Shown here: positions 16,889-25,234 of the stretch, one piece after another
How the letters are laid out: each line of letters opens with the position of its first letter
Numbering within the stretch: position 1 is the first letter of the stretch
Assembly: GCF_003202435.1 (NCBI RefSeq)
Contig: NZ_QJHK01000016.1
Span: 62,001-126,000, forward strand
DNA length: 64,000 bases
Origin: Flavobacterium cheongpyeongense
GTDB lineage: Bacteria; Bacteroidota; Bacteroidia; Flavobacteriales; Flavobacteriaceae
Direction of reading: 5' to 3'
The notes under the pieces: model-generated
Seen by the model: only the letters and a program-made list of their open reading frames with translations
What the model was told of the DNA's origin: nothing
Databases searched by the model: none
Made by a program: the position numbers and the translations under genes

Positions 16889-18028
16889 ATGACAAGAGAA
16901 ATATATATCAACGAAACCAATTGTATCACGCCTTTAGGATTTGATGTTGACTCCAACATTGAAGCAATATTGCGCAGTGATTCCGGAATTCAGCTTCATA
17001 GTGACGTTTCTTTGATGCCAAATTCATTTTATGCTTCGATTATCAGTGATGAAAATATAAATAACGCTTTCGCGGAGATCAGTTCTGAAACAAAATATTC
17101 CCGTTTAGAAAAAATGATGATTCTCGCTTTAGAGCCGATTATCAAAAATTCAGGAGTCGAATTAAATTCGAAAACTGCTCTTATACTTTCAACCACAAAA
17201 GGAAATGTTACGGCTTTAAAAGACAATTCTGGTGACAGTTTTAACAATGCGCATTTAGATGTTCTGGCAAAAAATATTGCCAATTTCTTCAAGTTTCAAA
17301 CGCAGCCAATAGTCGTTTCCAATGCCTGCGTTTCCGGAATTTTAGCTGTTTCGGTCGCCAAAAGAATGATTCAGTCTGAACTTTATGATACCATTTTTGT
17401 AGTCGCCGGCGACGAAGTTTCAGAATTTGTTTTGTCGGGTTTTAATGCGTTTCAGGCAATGAGCGAACTGCCTTGCAAACCGTATTCTAAAAACAGAACC
17501 GGAGTTAGTTTAGGCGAAGCAGTCGCTGCTGTTTTAATTTCGGCGGAAGCCAAAAACACTAAAATAAAAATCATTGGAGACAGTTCGATAAACGATGCCA
17601 ATCATATTTCGGGTCCGTCAAGAACGGGAGAAGGTTTGTTCAGAAGTATTCAGAATGCTTTGAAAGAAGCACAAATTGAAGGCAACAAATTAGATTATAT
17701 TTCTGCACACGGAACCGCAACGCCTTATAACGACGAAATGGAAGCTATTGCTTTAAATCGTTTAGATTTACAAAACGTTCCAATAAATAGTTTAAAAGGT
17801 TTTTACGGACACACATTAGGTGCTTCAGGATTATTGGAAACGGTTATTGCGATAGAATCCGCAAATCGAAATATGCTTTTTGAATCAAAAGGTTTTGATG
17901 AAATTGGCGTAAGCGAGACTATTAATTTGATTGAAAAAAATGAAGAAGCAACTATTCATTTCTTTTTGAAAACAGCTTCCGGATTTGGCGGTTGTAATAC
18001 AGCGGTAATCTTTGAAAAAATAATGTAA
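16889..18028 (+). CDS. beta-ketoacyl-ACP synthase
   Basis: This 379-residue ketosynthase has the catalytic C147 in VSNACVSGI, H274 in SAHGTATPYND and H308 in FYGHTLGASG, so it should be active. It is more diverged at its N-terminus (YINETNCITPLGF) than the other two. The ATG at 16889 was chosen over a TTG at 16871 that lies inside a palindromic repeat. Its exact step is unknown. The resemblance to ApeR-type ketosynthases of aryl-polyene clusters is only by position and size. Confidence 0.9.
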   Translation: MTREIYINETNCITPLGFDVDSNIEAILRSDSGIQLHSDVSLMPNSFYASIISDENINNAFAEISSETKYSRLEKMMILALEPIIKNSGVELNSKTALILSTTKGNVTALKDNSGDSFNNAHLDVLAKNIANFFKFQTQPIVVSNACVSGILAVSVAKRMIQSELYDTIFVVAGDEVSEFVLSGFNAFQAMSELPCKPYSKNRTGVSLGEAVAAVLISAEAKNTKIKIIGDSSINDANHISGPSRTGEGLFRSIQNALKEAQIEGNKLDYISAHGTATPYNDEMEAIALNRLDLQNVPINSLKGFYGHTLGASGLLETVIAIESANRNMLFESKGFDEIGVSETINLIEKNEEATIHFFLKTASGFGGCNTAVIFEKIM

Positions 18029-18697
18029 ATGACAAAAACACTAAACTTTATAGTACTCTTTTTCTCGATTATCTCTTTTGTTGGATGCAAAAAAAACGCT
18101 GATGAAATACAAAGACAATATTTTGTTGATGATTCAAAAAATGTTGAAATTTTGTCTGTTAACTATTGTGTAGATAATTTTGGAAATGTAAGTTCTGTAA
18201 CTATTGTTCCTGAAAAAACAACTTATAAAAATAAAGAGAAAATAAAAGAGGTTATAGATGATCTTAAAAACATTTATTTCTCTCCGGATAGCGAAGAAAG
18301 AAATGATTGTCATGATTATAATTTTATATTTATTAATCCAAAATATGAAAATAACAAACTAGACTCTTCAAAAATTTCCAAATGTTACGAATTAAGAAAA
18401 GGCACTTATAAATATGCAGACGGTTCTTTTCCTGAAATAACAATTATACGCAATGATGAATTTCAGATTGAAAAAAATCAAAAGCAAACCTCTACATTCA
18501 AAATTGAGTGGCCCAATAAGACCAATTATATTTTAACCTATTTTAAAGGCAGTAATAAAAGACTGGACTTCTTTATTGGCAAAAAAATTTATGTGGAAAT
18601 TATCGATATTCTCAGTGATGGACGTTATGTCTATAGAGCTACTTTAACAGATGGCTCAATTGTAACAGGAATTCTAAAAAAACAATTAATTCCTTAA
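18029..18697 (+). CDS. lipoprotein of unknown function
   Basis: This 222-residue protein begins with a lipoprotein signal (FIVLFFSIISFVGC, lipid Cys at about residue 20). The N-terminal half contains a pattern of beta strands. The C-terminal half has CYELRKGTYKYADGS, which recalls a family of small flavobacterial envelope lipoproteins (low confidence). It starts directly after the ketosynthase stop and separates that gene from the ketosynthase-like half protein. It shows no link to polyene chemistry and may be a later insertion. Confidence 0.75.
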   Translation: MTKTLNFIVLFFSIISFVGCKKNADEIQRQYFVDDSKNVEILSVNYCVDNFGNVSSVTIVPEKTTYKNKEKIKEVIDDLKNIYFSPDSEERNDCHDYNFIFINPKYENNKLDSSKISKCYELRKGTYKYADGSFPEITIIRNDEFQIEKNQKQTSTFKIEWPNKTNYILTYFKGSNKRLDFFIGKKIYVEIIDILSDGRYVYRATLTDGSIVTGILKKQLIP

Positions 18698-18714
18698 TAC
18701 TTTGTTTCAAAAAA

Positions 18715-19332
18715 ATGACTCAAAATAAAACCTACATACAATCCTATATCAAAATCGAAAACAACGAAATTGTTCTCAACGGAGAAACTGTATTCAAAAC
18801 AGAACCAACCGATTTTGGCGATTTCTCTAAACAAGCTTATCGTAATTTTGACATACAATATCCAAAGTTTTTCAAAATGGATGCTTTGAGCAAATTGGCT
18901 TTTTTAGGTGCAGAGTTGCTTTTGAGTCCAATAACTAGTTCTGAAACAGAAAACAATATCGCTTTGGTACTGGCCAATAAATCTTCGAGTCTGGATACCG
19001 ATGTTAAACATCAGGAATCCATTTCGGACAAAGAAAACTATTATCCGAGTCCGGCAGTTTTTGTCTATACGCTCCCAAATATTTGTCTGGGCGAAATAAG
19101 TATCCGCCATCAGCTGAAAAGTGAGAATTCTTTCTTTATATTTGAGGCCTTTAATCCTGAATTTATGTCGAATTATTCGAACATTCTTCTAAATTCAAAC
19201 AAAGCAGATACGGTGCTTTGCGGATGGGTTGAATTTTTTAATGACAATTACAAAGCTTTTCTTTGCACCATAAGTGGTAAAGAAAACACAAAATATACAA
19301 ACGAAACGATCAATACTTTATACAATAAATAA
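18715..19332 (+). CDS. truncated, Cys-less ketosynthase-like protein
   Basis: This 205-residue protein resembles only the N-terminal half of a beta-ketoacyl synthase: KMDALSKLAFLGAELLL, then a strand NIALVLANKSSSLDTD, and a C-terminal DTVLCGWVEF like the usual LAGG strand. Where active enzymes have ACxSG it reads FIFEAFNPEF, so there is no nucleophile, and the C-terminal half with both His residues is missing. The frame is intact and it sits 2 bases before an ACP gene. A degenerate but retained partner protein is more likely than a fresh pseudogene. Confidence 0.7.
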   Translation: MTQNKTYIQSYIKIENNEIVLNGETVFKTEPTDFGDFSKQAYRNFDIQYPKFFKMDALSKLAFLGAELLLSPITSSETENNIALVLANKSSSLDTDVKHQESISDKENYYPSPAVFVYTLPNICLGEISIRHQLKSENSFFIFEAFNPEFMSNYSNILLNSNKADTVLCGWVEFFNDNYKAFLCTISGKENTKYTNETINTLYNK

Positions 19333-19334
19333 TC

Positions 19335-19592
19335 ATGGAAGCATTAAAAGCAGAATTAAAAAATAAAATTATTACAACTTTAAATCTTGAAGATATAGCA
19401 ATTGAAGATATTGCTGATAACGATCCTTTGTTTGGAGACGGTTTAGGTTTAGACTCAATTGACGCACTTGAACTGATCGTAATTTTAGACAAAGATTACG
19501 GAATCAAATTAGTTGACCCGAAAGAAGGAAAGTCTATTTTCCAGTCAATTGAAACAATGGCCGCTTACATTAGCGCAAACAGAACAAAATAG
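19335..19592 (+). CDS. acyl carrier protein
   Basis: This 85-residue protein has the phosphopantetheine site GLGLDSIDALEL with Ser41. It is the second carrier protein of the locus and lies next to the Cys-less ketosynthase-like gene and upstream of the ketosynthase / Cys-less partner pair. Two carriers with separate partners are also found in aryl-polyene clusters (ApeE, ApeF). Which one carries the polyene here cannot be decided from sequence. Confidence 0.92.
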   Translation: MEALKAELKNKIITTLNLEDIAIEDIADNDPLFGDGLGLDSIDALELIVILDKDYGIKLVDPKEGKSIFQSIETMAAYISANRTK

Positions 19593-19602
19593 ACTCCTTA
19601 AA

Positions 19603-19688
19603 ACTTGCTTAGATTTTTAAGCTGTTTAGACAAAAACTGTCTAAGCTAAAAAAATAACAATCCAAACAAGTCCAAAAATCTAAGAAGT
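19603..19688. repeat. nested inverted repeat (large hairpin)
   Basis: The outer arms cttagattttt (19608-19618) and aaaaatctaag (19674-19684) are exact reverse complements and extend further with one gap. Inside them a second hairpin pairs ttagaca (19626-19632) with tgtctaa (19638-19644). The word TCTAAG recurs through the gap. It lies between the ACP and the next ketosynthase and runs up to the alternative start at 19692. Confidence 0.6.
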
Positions 19689-19718
19689 CTAATGTCTAAT
19701 ACTCTAAGAATTCAAAAA

Positions 19719-20918
19719 ATGAAAGGTGTCGCAATAACCGGAATGGGAATTATCTCTTCGATTGGAAATTCAGTCGAAGAAAATTATATTTCGCTAATCG
19801 AAAATAAAATTGGTATTTCCCGAATCCAAAATATTTCGACTGTTCATGCCGATAGTATTAAAGTTGGAGAAATTAAAAAAACCAACGATGAATTGGTCAA
19901 TGAATTGAAACTTTCACCTGATAATAATTTTTCAAGAACAGCTATGATTGGTGTTTTTGCGGCCAAACAAGCTGTAAAAGAGGCCGGAATTACATCGATA
20001 AATGAATTTAGAACAGGGCTTATTTCGGCTACCAGCGTTGGCGGAATGGATATGACTGAAAAACATTATTACGATTATTTCAAACATCCTGAACTTATAA
20101 AATACATTAGTTGTAACGATGGCGGCGATGTTGCAGATAAAATTGCTCAGGAGTTAGGTTTAAAAGGAATGGTCACAACAATAAGTACAGCTTGTTCATC
20201 TGCAGCAAACGCAATTATGTTAGGTGCCCGATTAATCAAAACCGGAAAACTGGATCGTGTTATTGTTGGTGGAACTGATGCTTTGGCAAAATTTACCATT
20301 AATGGATTCAAAACTTTGATGATTTTATCTGATGATTACAACAAGCCTTTTGATAATAACCGTAAAGGTTTAAATTTGGGTGAAGCTGCTGCCTATCTGG
20401 TTTTAGAATCAGATGATGTAGTACTGAGACAAAACAAAAAAGTTTTGGCCCGCGTTTCTGGTTACGGAAATGCAAACGATGCTTTTCATCAAACTGCTTC
20501 ATCAGAAAACGGCGATGGTGCATATCTGGCGATGAAAAAAGCCTTTGAAATTTCGGGTTTAAAACCTTCTCAAATTGATTATATCAACGTTCACGGAACC
20601 GCAACGCCAAACAATGATTTATCTGAAGGAAGAGCTTTACTCCGAATTTATGAAAATGAAAAAATTCCCGATTTTAGTTCTACAAAGCCCTTTACAGGTC
20701 ACACTTTAGCAGCAGCAGCAGCAATTGAAGCCGTTTACAGTGTTTTGGCGATTCAAAATAATATCGTTTATCCTAATTTGAATTTCGAAACTCCAATGGA
20801 GGAGTTTGATCTGAAACCACAAACTATTTTAAAAAACAAAAAGATCGAACACGTTTTATCCAACTCTTTCGGTTTTGGTGGAAATTGTTCAACTCTTATA
20901 TTTTCTAAAAGCGAATGA
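19719..20918 (+). CDS. beta-ketoacyl-ACP synthase (KS of KS-CLF pair)
   Basis: This 399-residue ketosynthase has C159 in ISTACSSAANA, H292 in NVHGTATPNND and H328 in FTGHTLAAAAA. The ATG at 19719 gives MKGVAITGMG, matching family N-termini. The upstream ATG at 19692 lies in repeat DNA and adds nine unrelated residues. Its stop overlaps the start of the Cys-less homologue at 20915 by 4 bases, the arrangement of a ketosynthase and chain-length-factor heterodimer such as ApeO-ApeC. It is therefore the best candidate for the polyene-building condensing enzyme. Confidence 0.92.
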   Translation: MKGVAITGMGIISSIGNSVEENYISLIENKIGISRIQNISTVHADSIKVGEIKKTNDELVNELKLSPDNNFSRTAMIGVFAAKQAVKEAGITSINEFRTGLISATSVGGMDMTEKHYYDYFKHPELIKYISCNDGGDVADKIAQELGLKGMVTTISTACSSAANAIMLGARLIKTGKLDRVIVGGTDALAKFTINGFKTLMILSDDYNKPFDNNRKGLNLGEAAAYLVLESDDVVLRQNKKVLARVSGYGNANDAFHQTASSENGDGAYLAMKKAFEISGLKPSQIDYINVHGTATPNNDLSEGRALLRIYENEKIPDFSSTKPFTGHTLAAAAAIEAVYSVLAIQNNIVYPNLNFETPMEEFDLKPQTILKNKKIEHVLSNSFGFGGNCSTLIFSKSE

Positions 20919-21973
20919 AAACATATATAAATGGAATAGGTTGCATTTCGACTCAAAAAACATTTGATACTGTTTTTTTAGAAGAGGCCATACATGATAA
21001 CAACGAAAATGTTCTTAAAATAGTTTCTCCGGCTTACAAAGATTTTATTTCACCGGCAGCCAGCAGAAGAATGGCAAAAGGCGTAAAAAACGGAATCGTA
21101 GCTTCGGCTTTGGCTATGAAAGATGCGAATATCGAAAATGTTGATGCCATTATTACCGGAACAGGTTTGGGCTGTATTGAAGATTCTGAAAAATTTCTGA
21201 AAAACATTCTGGATAATAACGAAGAGTTTCTAACCCCTACTTCCTTCATTCAGTCAACACACAATACCGTTGGCGCACAAATTGCACTTTTACAGCAATG
21301 CAAAGGTTATAATTTTACCTATGTAAACGGAGCTGTTTCTTTTGAATCGGCCTTAATTGATGCTAAAATGCAAATCGAAGGAGACGAAGCCAATTCAATT
21401 TTGGTAGGCGGAGTTGATGAAAATGGCGATTATACAACAGCTCTTTTTAAATTAAACGGACGAATTAAAAAAGATACTTATGAGTCTTATGCCGTTTTAA
21501 ATTCTGAAACAAGCGGTGCAATTTACGGAGAAGGCGCCAGCTTTTTTGTTTTGGAAAATGAAAGAAAAGAAAATACATACGCAAAACTTCTCGATGTTAC
21601 TATCATAAATACGTTGGAAGAAAACGAAATTGAAACAGAAATAAAATCTTTTCTAAAAGCAAATAAGCTGGAAATTTCAGATATTGATGCTTTGGTTTTA
21701 GGATTTGATGGGAATGTCGATTTTGAAATTTATTATAAAAATCTTGCTGAAAATGCTTTTGCACAAACACCTGTTTTATATTATAAACATTTAAGCGGCG
21801 AATACGATACGGCTTCGGCTTTTGCATTATGGATGGCCTCAAAAATTATAAAAACACAGGAAATTCCAGAAATTATAAAAGTTAATTCAGTTGAAAAACC
21901 TGCTTATAATACTATTTTGTTATACAATCAATTAAACGGAAAAAATCATAGTTTTACGTTAATCTCAAAATGA
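20915..21973 (+). CDS. Cys-less ketosynthase partner, chain-length-factor-like
   Basis: This 352-residue protein has the thiolase fold (MKTYINGIGCIS, IITGTGLG, ILVGGVDENGDY) but where ketosynthases have the nucleophile Cys it reads TYVNGAVSFESAL, with Ala140 at about the aligned position. The His-containing HGTATP motif is also absent. It is coupled to the active ketosynthase upstream (ATGA overlap). By analogy with type II polyketide and aryl-polyene KS-CLF pairs it likely sets chain length as the inactive subunit. Its stop overlaps the next start. Confidence 0.82.
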   Translation: MKTYINGIGCISTQKTFDTVFLEEAIHDNNENVLKIVSPAYKDFISPAASRRMAKGVKNGIVASALAMKDANIENVDAIITGTGLGCIEDSEKFLKNILDNNEEFLTPTSFIQSTHNTVGAQIALLQQCKGYNFTYVNGAVSFESALIDAKMQIEGDEANSILVGGVDENGDYTTALFKLNGRIKKDTYESYAVLNSETSGAIYGEGASFFVLENERKENTYAKLLDVTIINTLEENEIETEIKSFLKANKLEISDIDALVLGFDGNVDFEIYYKNLAENAFAQTPVLYYKHLSGEYDTASAFALWMASKIIKTQEIPEIIKVNSVEKPAYNTILLYNQLNGKNHSFTLISK

Positions 21974-22746
21974 TAACGCATAAAAACATCTCACTATTTT
22001 TTATTTTTTTATTGCTTTTATTGCTTCTTCTGAACCTTTATACAGCAATTAATTTTTGGTGGTTTGCTATTATTGTTTCCATTTGGTTTGTATTTAATAT
22101 TGTCGGTTCATCTCTAATAGCGTCAAACTATCATGTAAAAGCTTTTTGCAGGAATGCTTTAGAAAAGGAGAAAAAAATTGCCCTTACATTTGATGACGGA
22201 CCGGGCATTTATACTTTAGAAATTCTTGATCTTCTTAAAAAATATAATGTAAAAGCGACATTTTTTTGCATCGGAAAAAATATTGAAATGTATCCTGAAA
22301 TTGTAAAACAAATTATAGACGAAGGTCATTTGACTGGAAATCATTCCTACGGACATTCTCCTTTTTTTGATTTTTATAATGCGAAAAAAATTATAGAAGA
22401 AATTCAAAAAACAGATACGCTTTTAGAAAAATTAACTTCAAAAAAAATTAACTTTTTTCGGCCACCCTACGGAGTTACCACCCCATCAATTCGGAGGGCT
22501 TTAAAAATAACCGGACACAAAGTTATTGGCTGGAATATCCGTTCACTTGATGGCGGTACAAAAAATAAAAAATTAATTTTCAACCGAATAATAAAACGAG
22601 TTTCTCCCGGCGGAATTGTACTTTTGCACGACACGGCTTCACACTCTGTCTTGGTATTGGAACAGTTTTTGCAATTTTTACAACAAAACCATTATAAAGT
22701 GGTTTCTGTAGAAGAACTTTTGAACCTTAAAGCTTATGAAAACTAA
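21970..22746 (+). CDS. polysaccharide deacetylase (NodB family)
   Basis: This 258-residue protein has two N-terminal hydrophobic segments (residues 8-25 and 31-50), then a full NodB domain: TFDDGP (73-78), metal-binding NHSYGH (H125, H129), RPPYG, and a late LLHD motif. All catalytic motifs are present. Family members remove acetyl groups from sugars at the cell surface. Its role in a flexirubin locus is unclear. It could act on a sugar-linked or esterified form of the product. It overlaps both neighbours. Confidence 0.88.
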   Translation: MITHKNISLFFIFLLLLLLLLNLYTAINFWWFAIIVSIWFVFNIVGSSLIASNYHVKAFCRNALEKEKKIALTFDDGPGIYTLEILDLLKKYNVKATFFCIGKNIEMYPEIVKQIIDEGHLTGNHSYGHSPFFDFYNAKKIIEEIQKTDTLLEKLTSKKINFFRPPYGVTTPSIRRALKITGHKVIGWNIRSLDGGTKNKKLIFNRIIKRVSPGGIVLLHDTASHSVLVLEQFLQFLQQNHYKVVSVEELLNLKAYEN

Positions 22747-23371
22747 ATTATATATATTTCTTTTTTTCCTAAACATTTTCAGTATTTCTATTTTTGCACA
22801 AGAGCAAAAAATGACTGCTGCCGAAATAGCTTCATTTAAAGATGATGTAAATATTGTTTCCAAAAAAATCAAAACTTTGAGTACCGATTTTATTCAGTAC
22901 AAACATTTGGATTTTTTATCGAAAGACATTGAAACCTCCGGAAAAATGATTTTTAAAGAACCTTATTTGCTTCAATGGCAATACAAAAAACCATACAATT
23001 ACAGTATCGTTTTTAAAAACGGTAAAATCCTGATTAACGATGAAGGAAAAAAAAGTGCAGTTGATATTGGAAACAGCAAAATCTTTGGCCGAATCAATAA
23101 ACTAATTGTGGGAAGCGTAAGTGGCAATATGTTTGATGACAAAGAATTTACGATTTCGTACTTTAAAGTGAAAGGACAAAATCTGGCGAAATTTATTCCA
23201 AAAGATGCGACGCTTAAGAAATACATCAAACAGATTGAACTTACTTTTGATAAAGAAGAAGCTACAGTCGTACAAGTAAAACTATTGGAATCATCAGATG
23301 ATTATACCCGAATTGTACTTAAAAATAAAGTGATCAATGCAAAAATCGACGATTCAGTATTTAGTAATTAA
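22736..23371 (+). CDS. LolA-like outer-membrane lipoprotein carrier
   Basis: This 211-residue protein has a signal peptide (MKTKLYIFLFFLNIFSISIFAQ) and a LolA-type beta sheet pattern: TDFIQYKHLDFLSKDIETSGKMIFKEPYLLQWQY and a basic, strand-rich C-terminal half. LolA carries hydrophobic lipid anchors through the periplasm. A LolA-like protein is standard in aryl-polyene clusters and probably shuttles the lipid-like pigment to the outer membrane. It overlaps the deacetylase by 11 bases and the next lipoprotein by 35. Confidence 0.85.
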   Translation: MKTKLYIFLFFLNIFSISIFAQEQKMTAAEIASFKDDVNIVSKKIKTLSTDFIQYKHLDFLSKDIETSGKMIFKEPYLLQWQYKKPYNYSIVFKNGKILINDEGKKSAVDIGNSKIFGRINKLIVGSVSGNMFDDKEFTISYFKVKGQNLAKFIPKDATLKKYIKQIELTFDKEEATVVQVKLLESSDDYTRIVLKNKVINAKIDDSVFSN

Positions 23372-23975
23372 CAGCCTTTTGGCAGTTGTTTTATTTTCCT
23401 GTGGCTCCGTCACAAAAAATTATACACCAAAAAAATTAGACAAAACATCCTACGAAGTTCCTTATTTTTCAGATTCAAAAACGGATTATGTATACAAAAC
23501 CAATATTACGGTTTACGGAAATGAATTGTCCGGAATTTTCATTGCCAAAAAAATAAATGACACGACGCATCGGATTGTTTTTACAACAGATTTTGGCAAC
23601 AAATTGTTTGATTTTGAAATTTCCGAAACAACTTTTAAAATTAATTCCATTGTGTCAGAATTAGATCGTAAAATTCTAATAAATACTTTAGAAGAAGATT
23701 TCAGACTGCTTCTTAAAAACAAATATTTGATTCAGGAACAATTTGAAAACGATTTTTTTAACATTTACAAATCGGCAGATAAAAACCGTGATAATTACCT
23801 GTTTCTGACCAAGAAAGACCAAAAGTTAGAAAAAGTGATTCACTCATCTCAAACAAAAGAAAAATTTACTGTTCTTTTTAGTTCAGAAAACAATATTTTT
23901 GCAGAAAAAATTCAGATTATTCATCAAAATATTAAGTTGGAAATCACGTTAAATTATTTAAAATCAGAAATTTAA
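23337..23975 (+). CDS. lipoprotein of unknown function
   Basis: This 212-residue protein has a lipoprotein signal (INSLLAVVLFSCGS, Cys at about 22). The rest is mostly beta-strand with repeated KIQ/KLE segments and no motif that I recognise. The ATG at 23337 lies inside the end of the LolA-like gene, and no later ATG would keep the signal. Position suggests an outer-membrane partner of the LolA-like carrier, comparable to LolB, but this is inference. Confidence 0.75.
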   Translation: MQKSTIQYLVINSLLAVVLFSCGSVTKNYTPKKLDKTSYEVPYFSDSKTDYVYKTNITVYGNELSGIFIAKKINDTTHRIVFTTDFGNKLFDFEISETTFKINSIVSELDRKILINTLEEDFRLLLKNKYLIQEQFENDFFNIYKSADKNRDNYLFLTKKDQKLEKVIHSSQTKEKFTVLFSSENNIFAEKIQIIHQNIKLEITLNYLKSEI

Positions 23976-24005
23976 AATCACTAATAAACTTTGAAACAAT
24001 TAAAA

Positions 24006-24617
24006 ATGAGAAAATCAATCCTAATTGCATTCGTTTTATTTATAGGCATTACAGTAACACAAGCACAAGTACGTATTAGTCCGGGTCTTAAAGGAGGTTT
24101 AAACCTTTCGAGGTTAACCAATATTGACGGTAATGGTTTAAAATCGGATTTTTATGTTGGTGGATTTATGGCTATAAAATTCAATAAATTTTTTACACTT
24201 CAACCCGAATTAACATATTCAAAACAAGGTTCAGAGGGACGTTATTATGATTTTAATGATAATTATTATGATACAAAGTATGACTTAAATTATCTTTCGC
24301 TTGACGCAGTTGCAAAATTTCATTTCAATAGAAGCGGTTTTCATATCCTGGCCGGTCCTTCTGTAGATTTTAAAATAGGCGATAATTTTGGTGATTACGG
24401 TTTTGATGATCCGGTAGATTTTGATATTTCGATAATTGGCGGAGTAGGTTATACTTTACCAAATGGATTAACATTTGAAGCGAGAATTAAACAAGGTCTT
24501 ATTGATATTTACGGTTACGATAATACTTATGATAATAATGGAAATGGAAATTATGATGAAGTTATTTTAAATCAGGCAATCCAGGTTGGTATCAGTTACA
24601 CTTTTAAAATGAAATAA
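24006..24617 (+). CDS. outer-membrane beta-barrel protein (paralogue 1)
   Basis: This 203-residue protein has a signal peptide (MRKSILIAFVLFIGITVTQAQ) and the PorT-like small-barrel pattern: RISPGLKGGLNLSRLTN, FYVGGFMAIKFNKFFTLQPELTYSKQG, and an aromatic C-terminal strand GISYTFKMK. The ATG at 24006 was preferred to a TTG at 23991. It is the first of three tandem paralogues and probably forms an 8-stranded barrel in the outer membrane, where flexirubins are located. Confidence 0.87.
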   Translation: MRKSILIAFVLFIGITVTQAQVRISPGLKGGLNLSRLTNIDGNGLKSDFYVGGFMAIKFNKFFTLQPELTYSKQGSEGRYYDFNDNYYDTKYDLNYLSLDAVAKFHFNRSGFHILAGPSVDFKIGDNFGDYGFDDPVDFDISIIGGVGYTLPNGLTFEARIKQGLIDIYGYDNTYDNNGNGNYDEVILNQAIQVGISYTFKMK

Positions 24618-24624
24618 AAAATAC

Positions 24625-25230
24625 ATGAAAAAATTAATTACCATCGTTTTTATTTTATTTATAAGTTCAATAAATGCTCAGGTAACATTTAAACCAGGTC
24701 TAAGAGCCGGAGCTGCTTTTTCAACGTTTTCAAATACACGTTCATCCTATAAAAGTGATTTTTATATTGGAGGGTTTGGTGAAATTAAATTAACCCGGAT
24801 TTATGCCTTACAACCTGAAATTACATATAGCAGACAGGGTTCTAATAACGTTAAAACTTTTGCTGGCTACACTAATGATGGCGAACAAATTGTGGAATCA
24901 AAAAATTTAGACATTGATTATGTTTCGATTGCGATGATCAATAAATTCACTTTTAATGGTTTTCAGGTTCAGGCTGGTCCAACTCTGGATTTTAGAACAA
25001 GAGATAATTTACGCTATGAAAAGTCTGATGCTGATTTAGCTCTCGTTGTTGGTTTTGGTTATAAAGTGCCTTTGACCGGATTAACTATTGAAGCTCGTAT
25101 CAAAAAAGGTTTAATCGATGTTATAGACAGTGATTATTACAGCAGCAATGATAACAGCGATTATTTGTTTGGAGATTATAATACAAATGTGAATTTTCAA
25201 CTGGGTGTTTCGTATGCCTTTGGTAAATAA
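24625..25230 (+). CDS. outer-membrane beta-barrel protein (paralogue 2)
   Basis: This 201-residue protein has a signal peptide (MKKLITIVFILFISSINAQ) and the same barrel landmarks as its neighbours: TFKPGLRAGAAFSTFSN, FYIGGFGEIKLTRIYALQPEI, LTIEARIKKGLID and a terminal strand ending in AFGK. It lies 7 bases after paralogue 1, so the array arose by tandem duplication. Function is unknown beyond being an outer-membrane protein. Confidence 0.87.
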   Translation: MKKLITIVFILFISSINAQVTFKPGLRAGAAFSTFSNTRSSYKSDFYIGGFGEIKLTRIYALQPEITYSRQGSNNVKTFAGYTNDGEQIVESKNLDIDYVSIAMINKFTFNGFQVQAGPTLDFRTRDNLRYEKSDADLALVVGFGYKVPLTGLTIEARIKKGLIDVIDSDYYSSNDNSDYLFGDYNTNVNFQLGVSYAFGK

Positions 25231-25234
25231 AATT

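Noticed and set aside
18715..19332. Ketosynthase-like half gene as a pseudogene
   Set aside because: No frameshift or stop is found, spacing to its neighbours is that of an operon gene, and no C-terminal remnant follows, so it is kept as a gene with a changed role.
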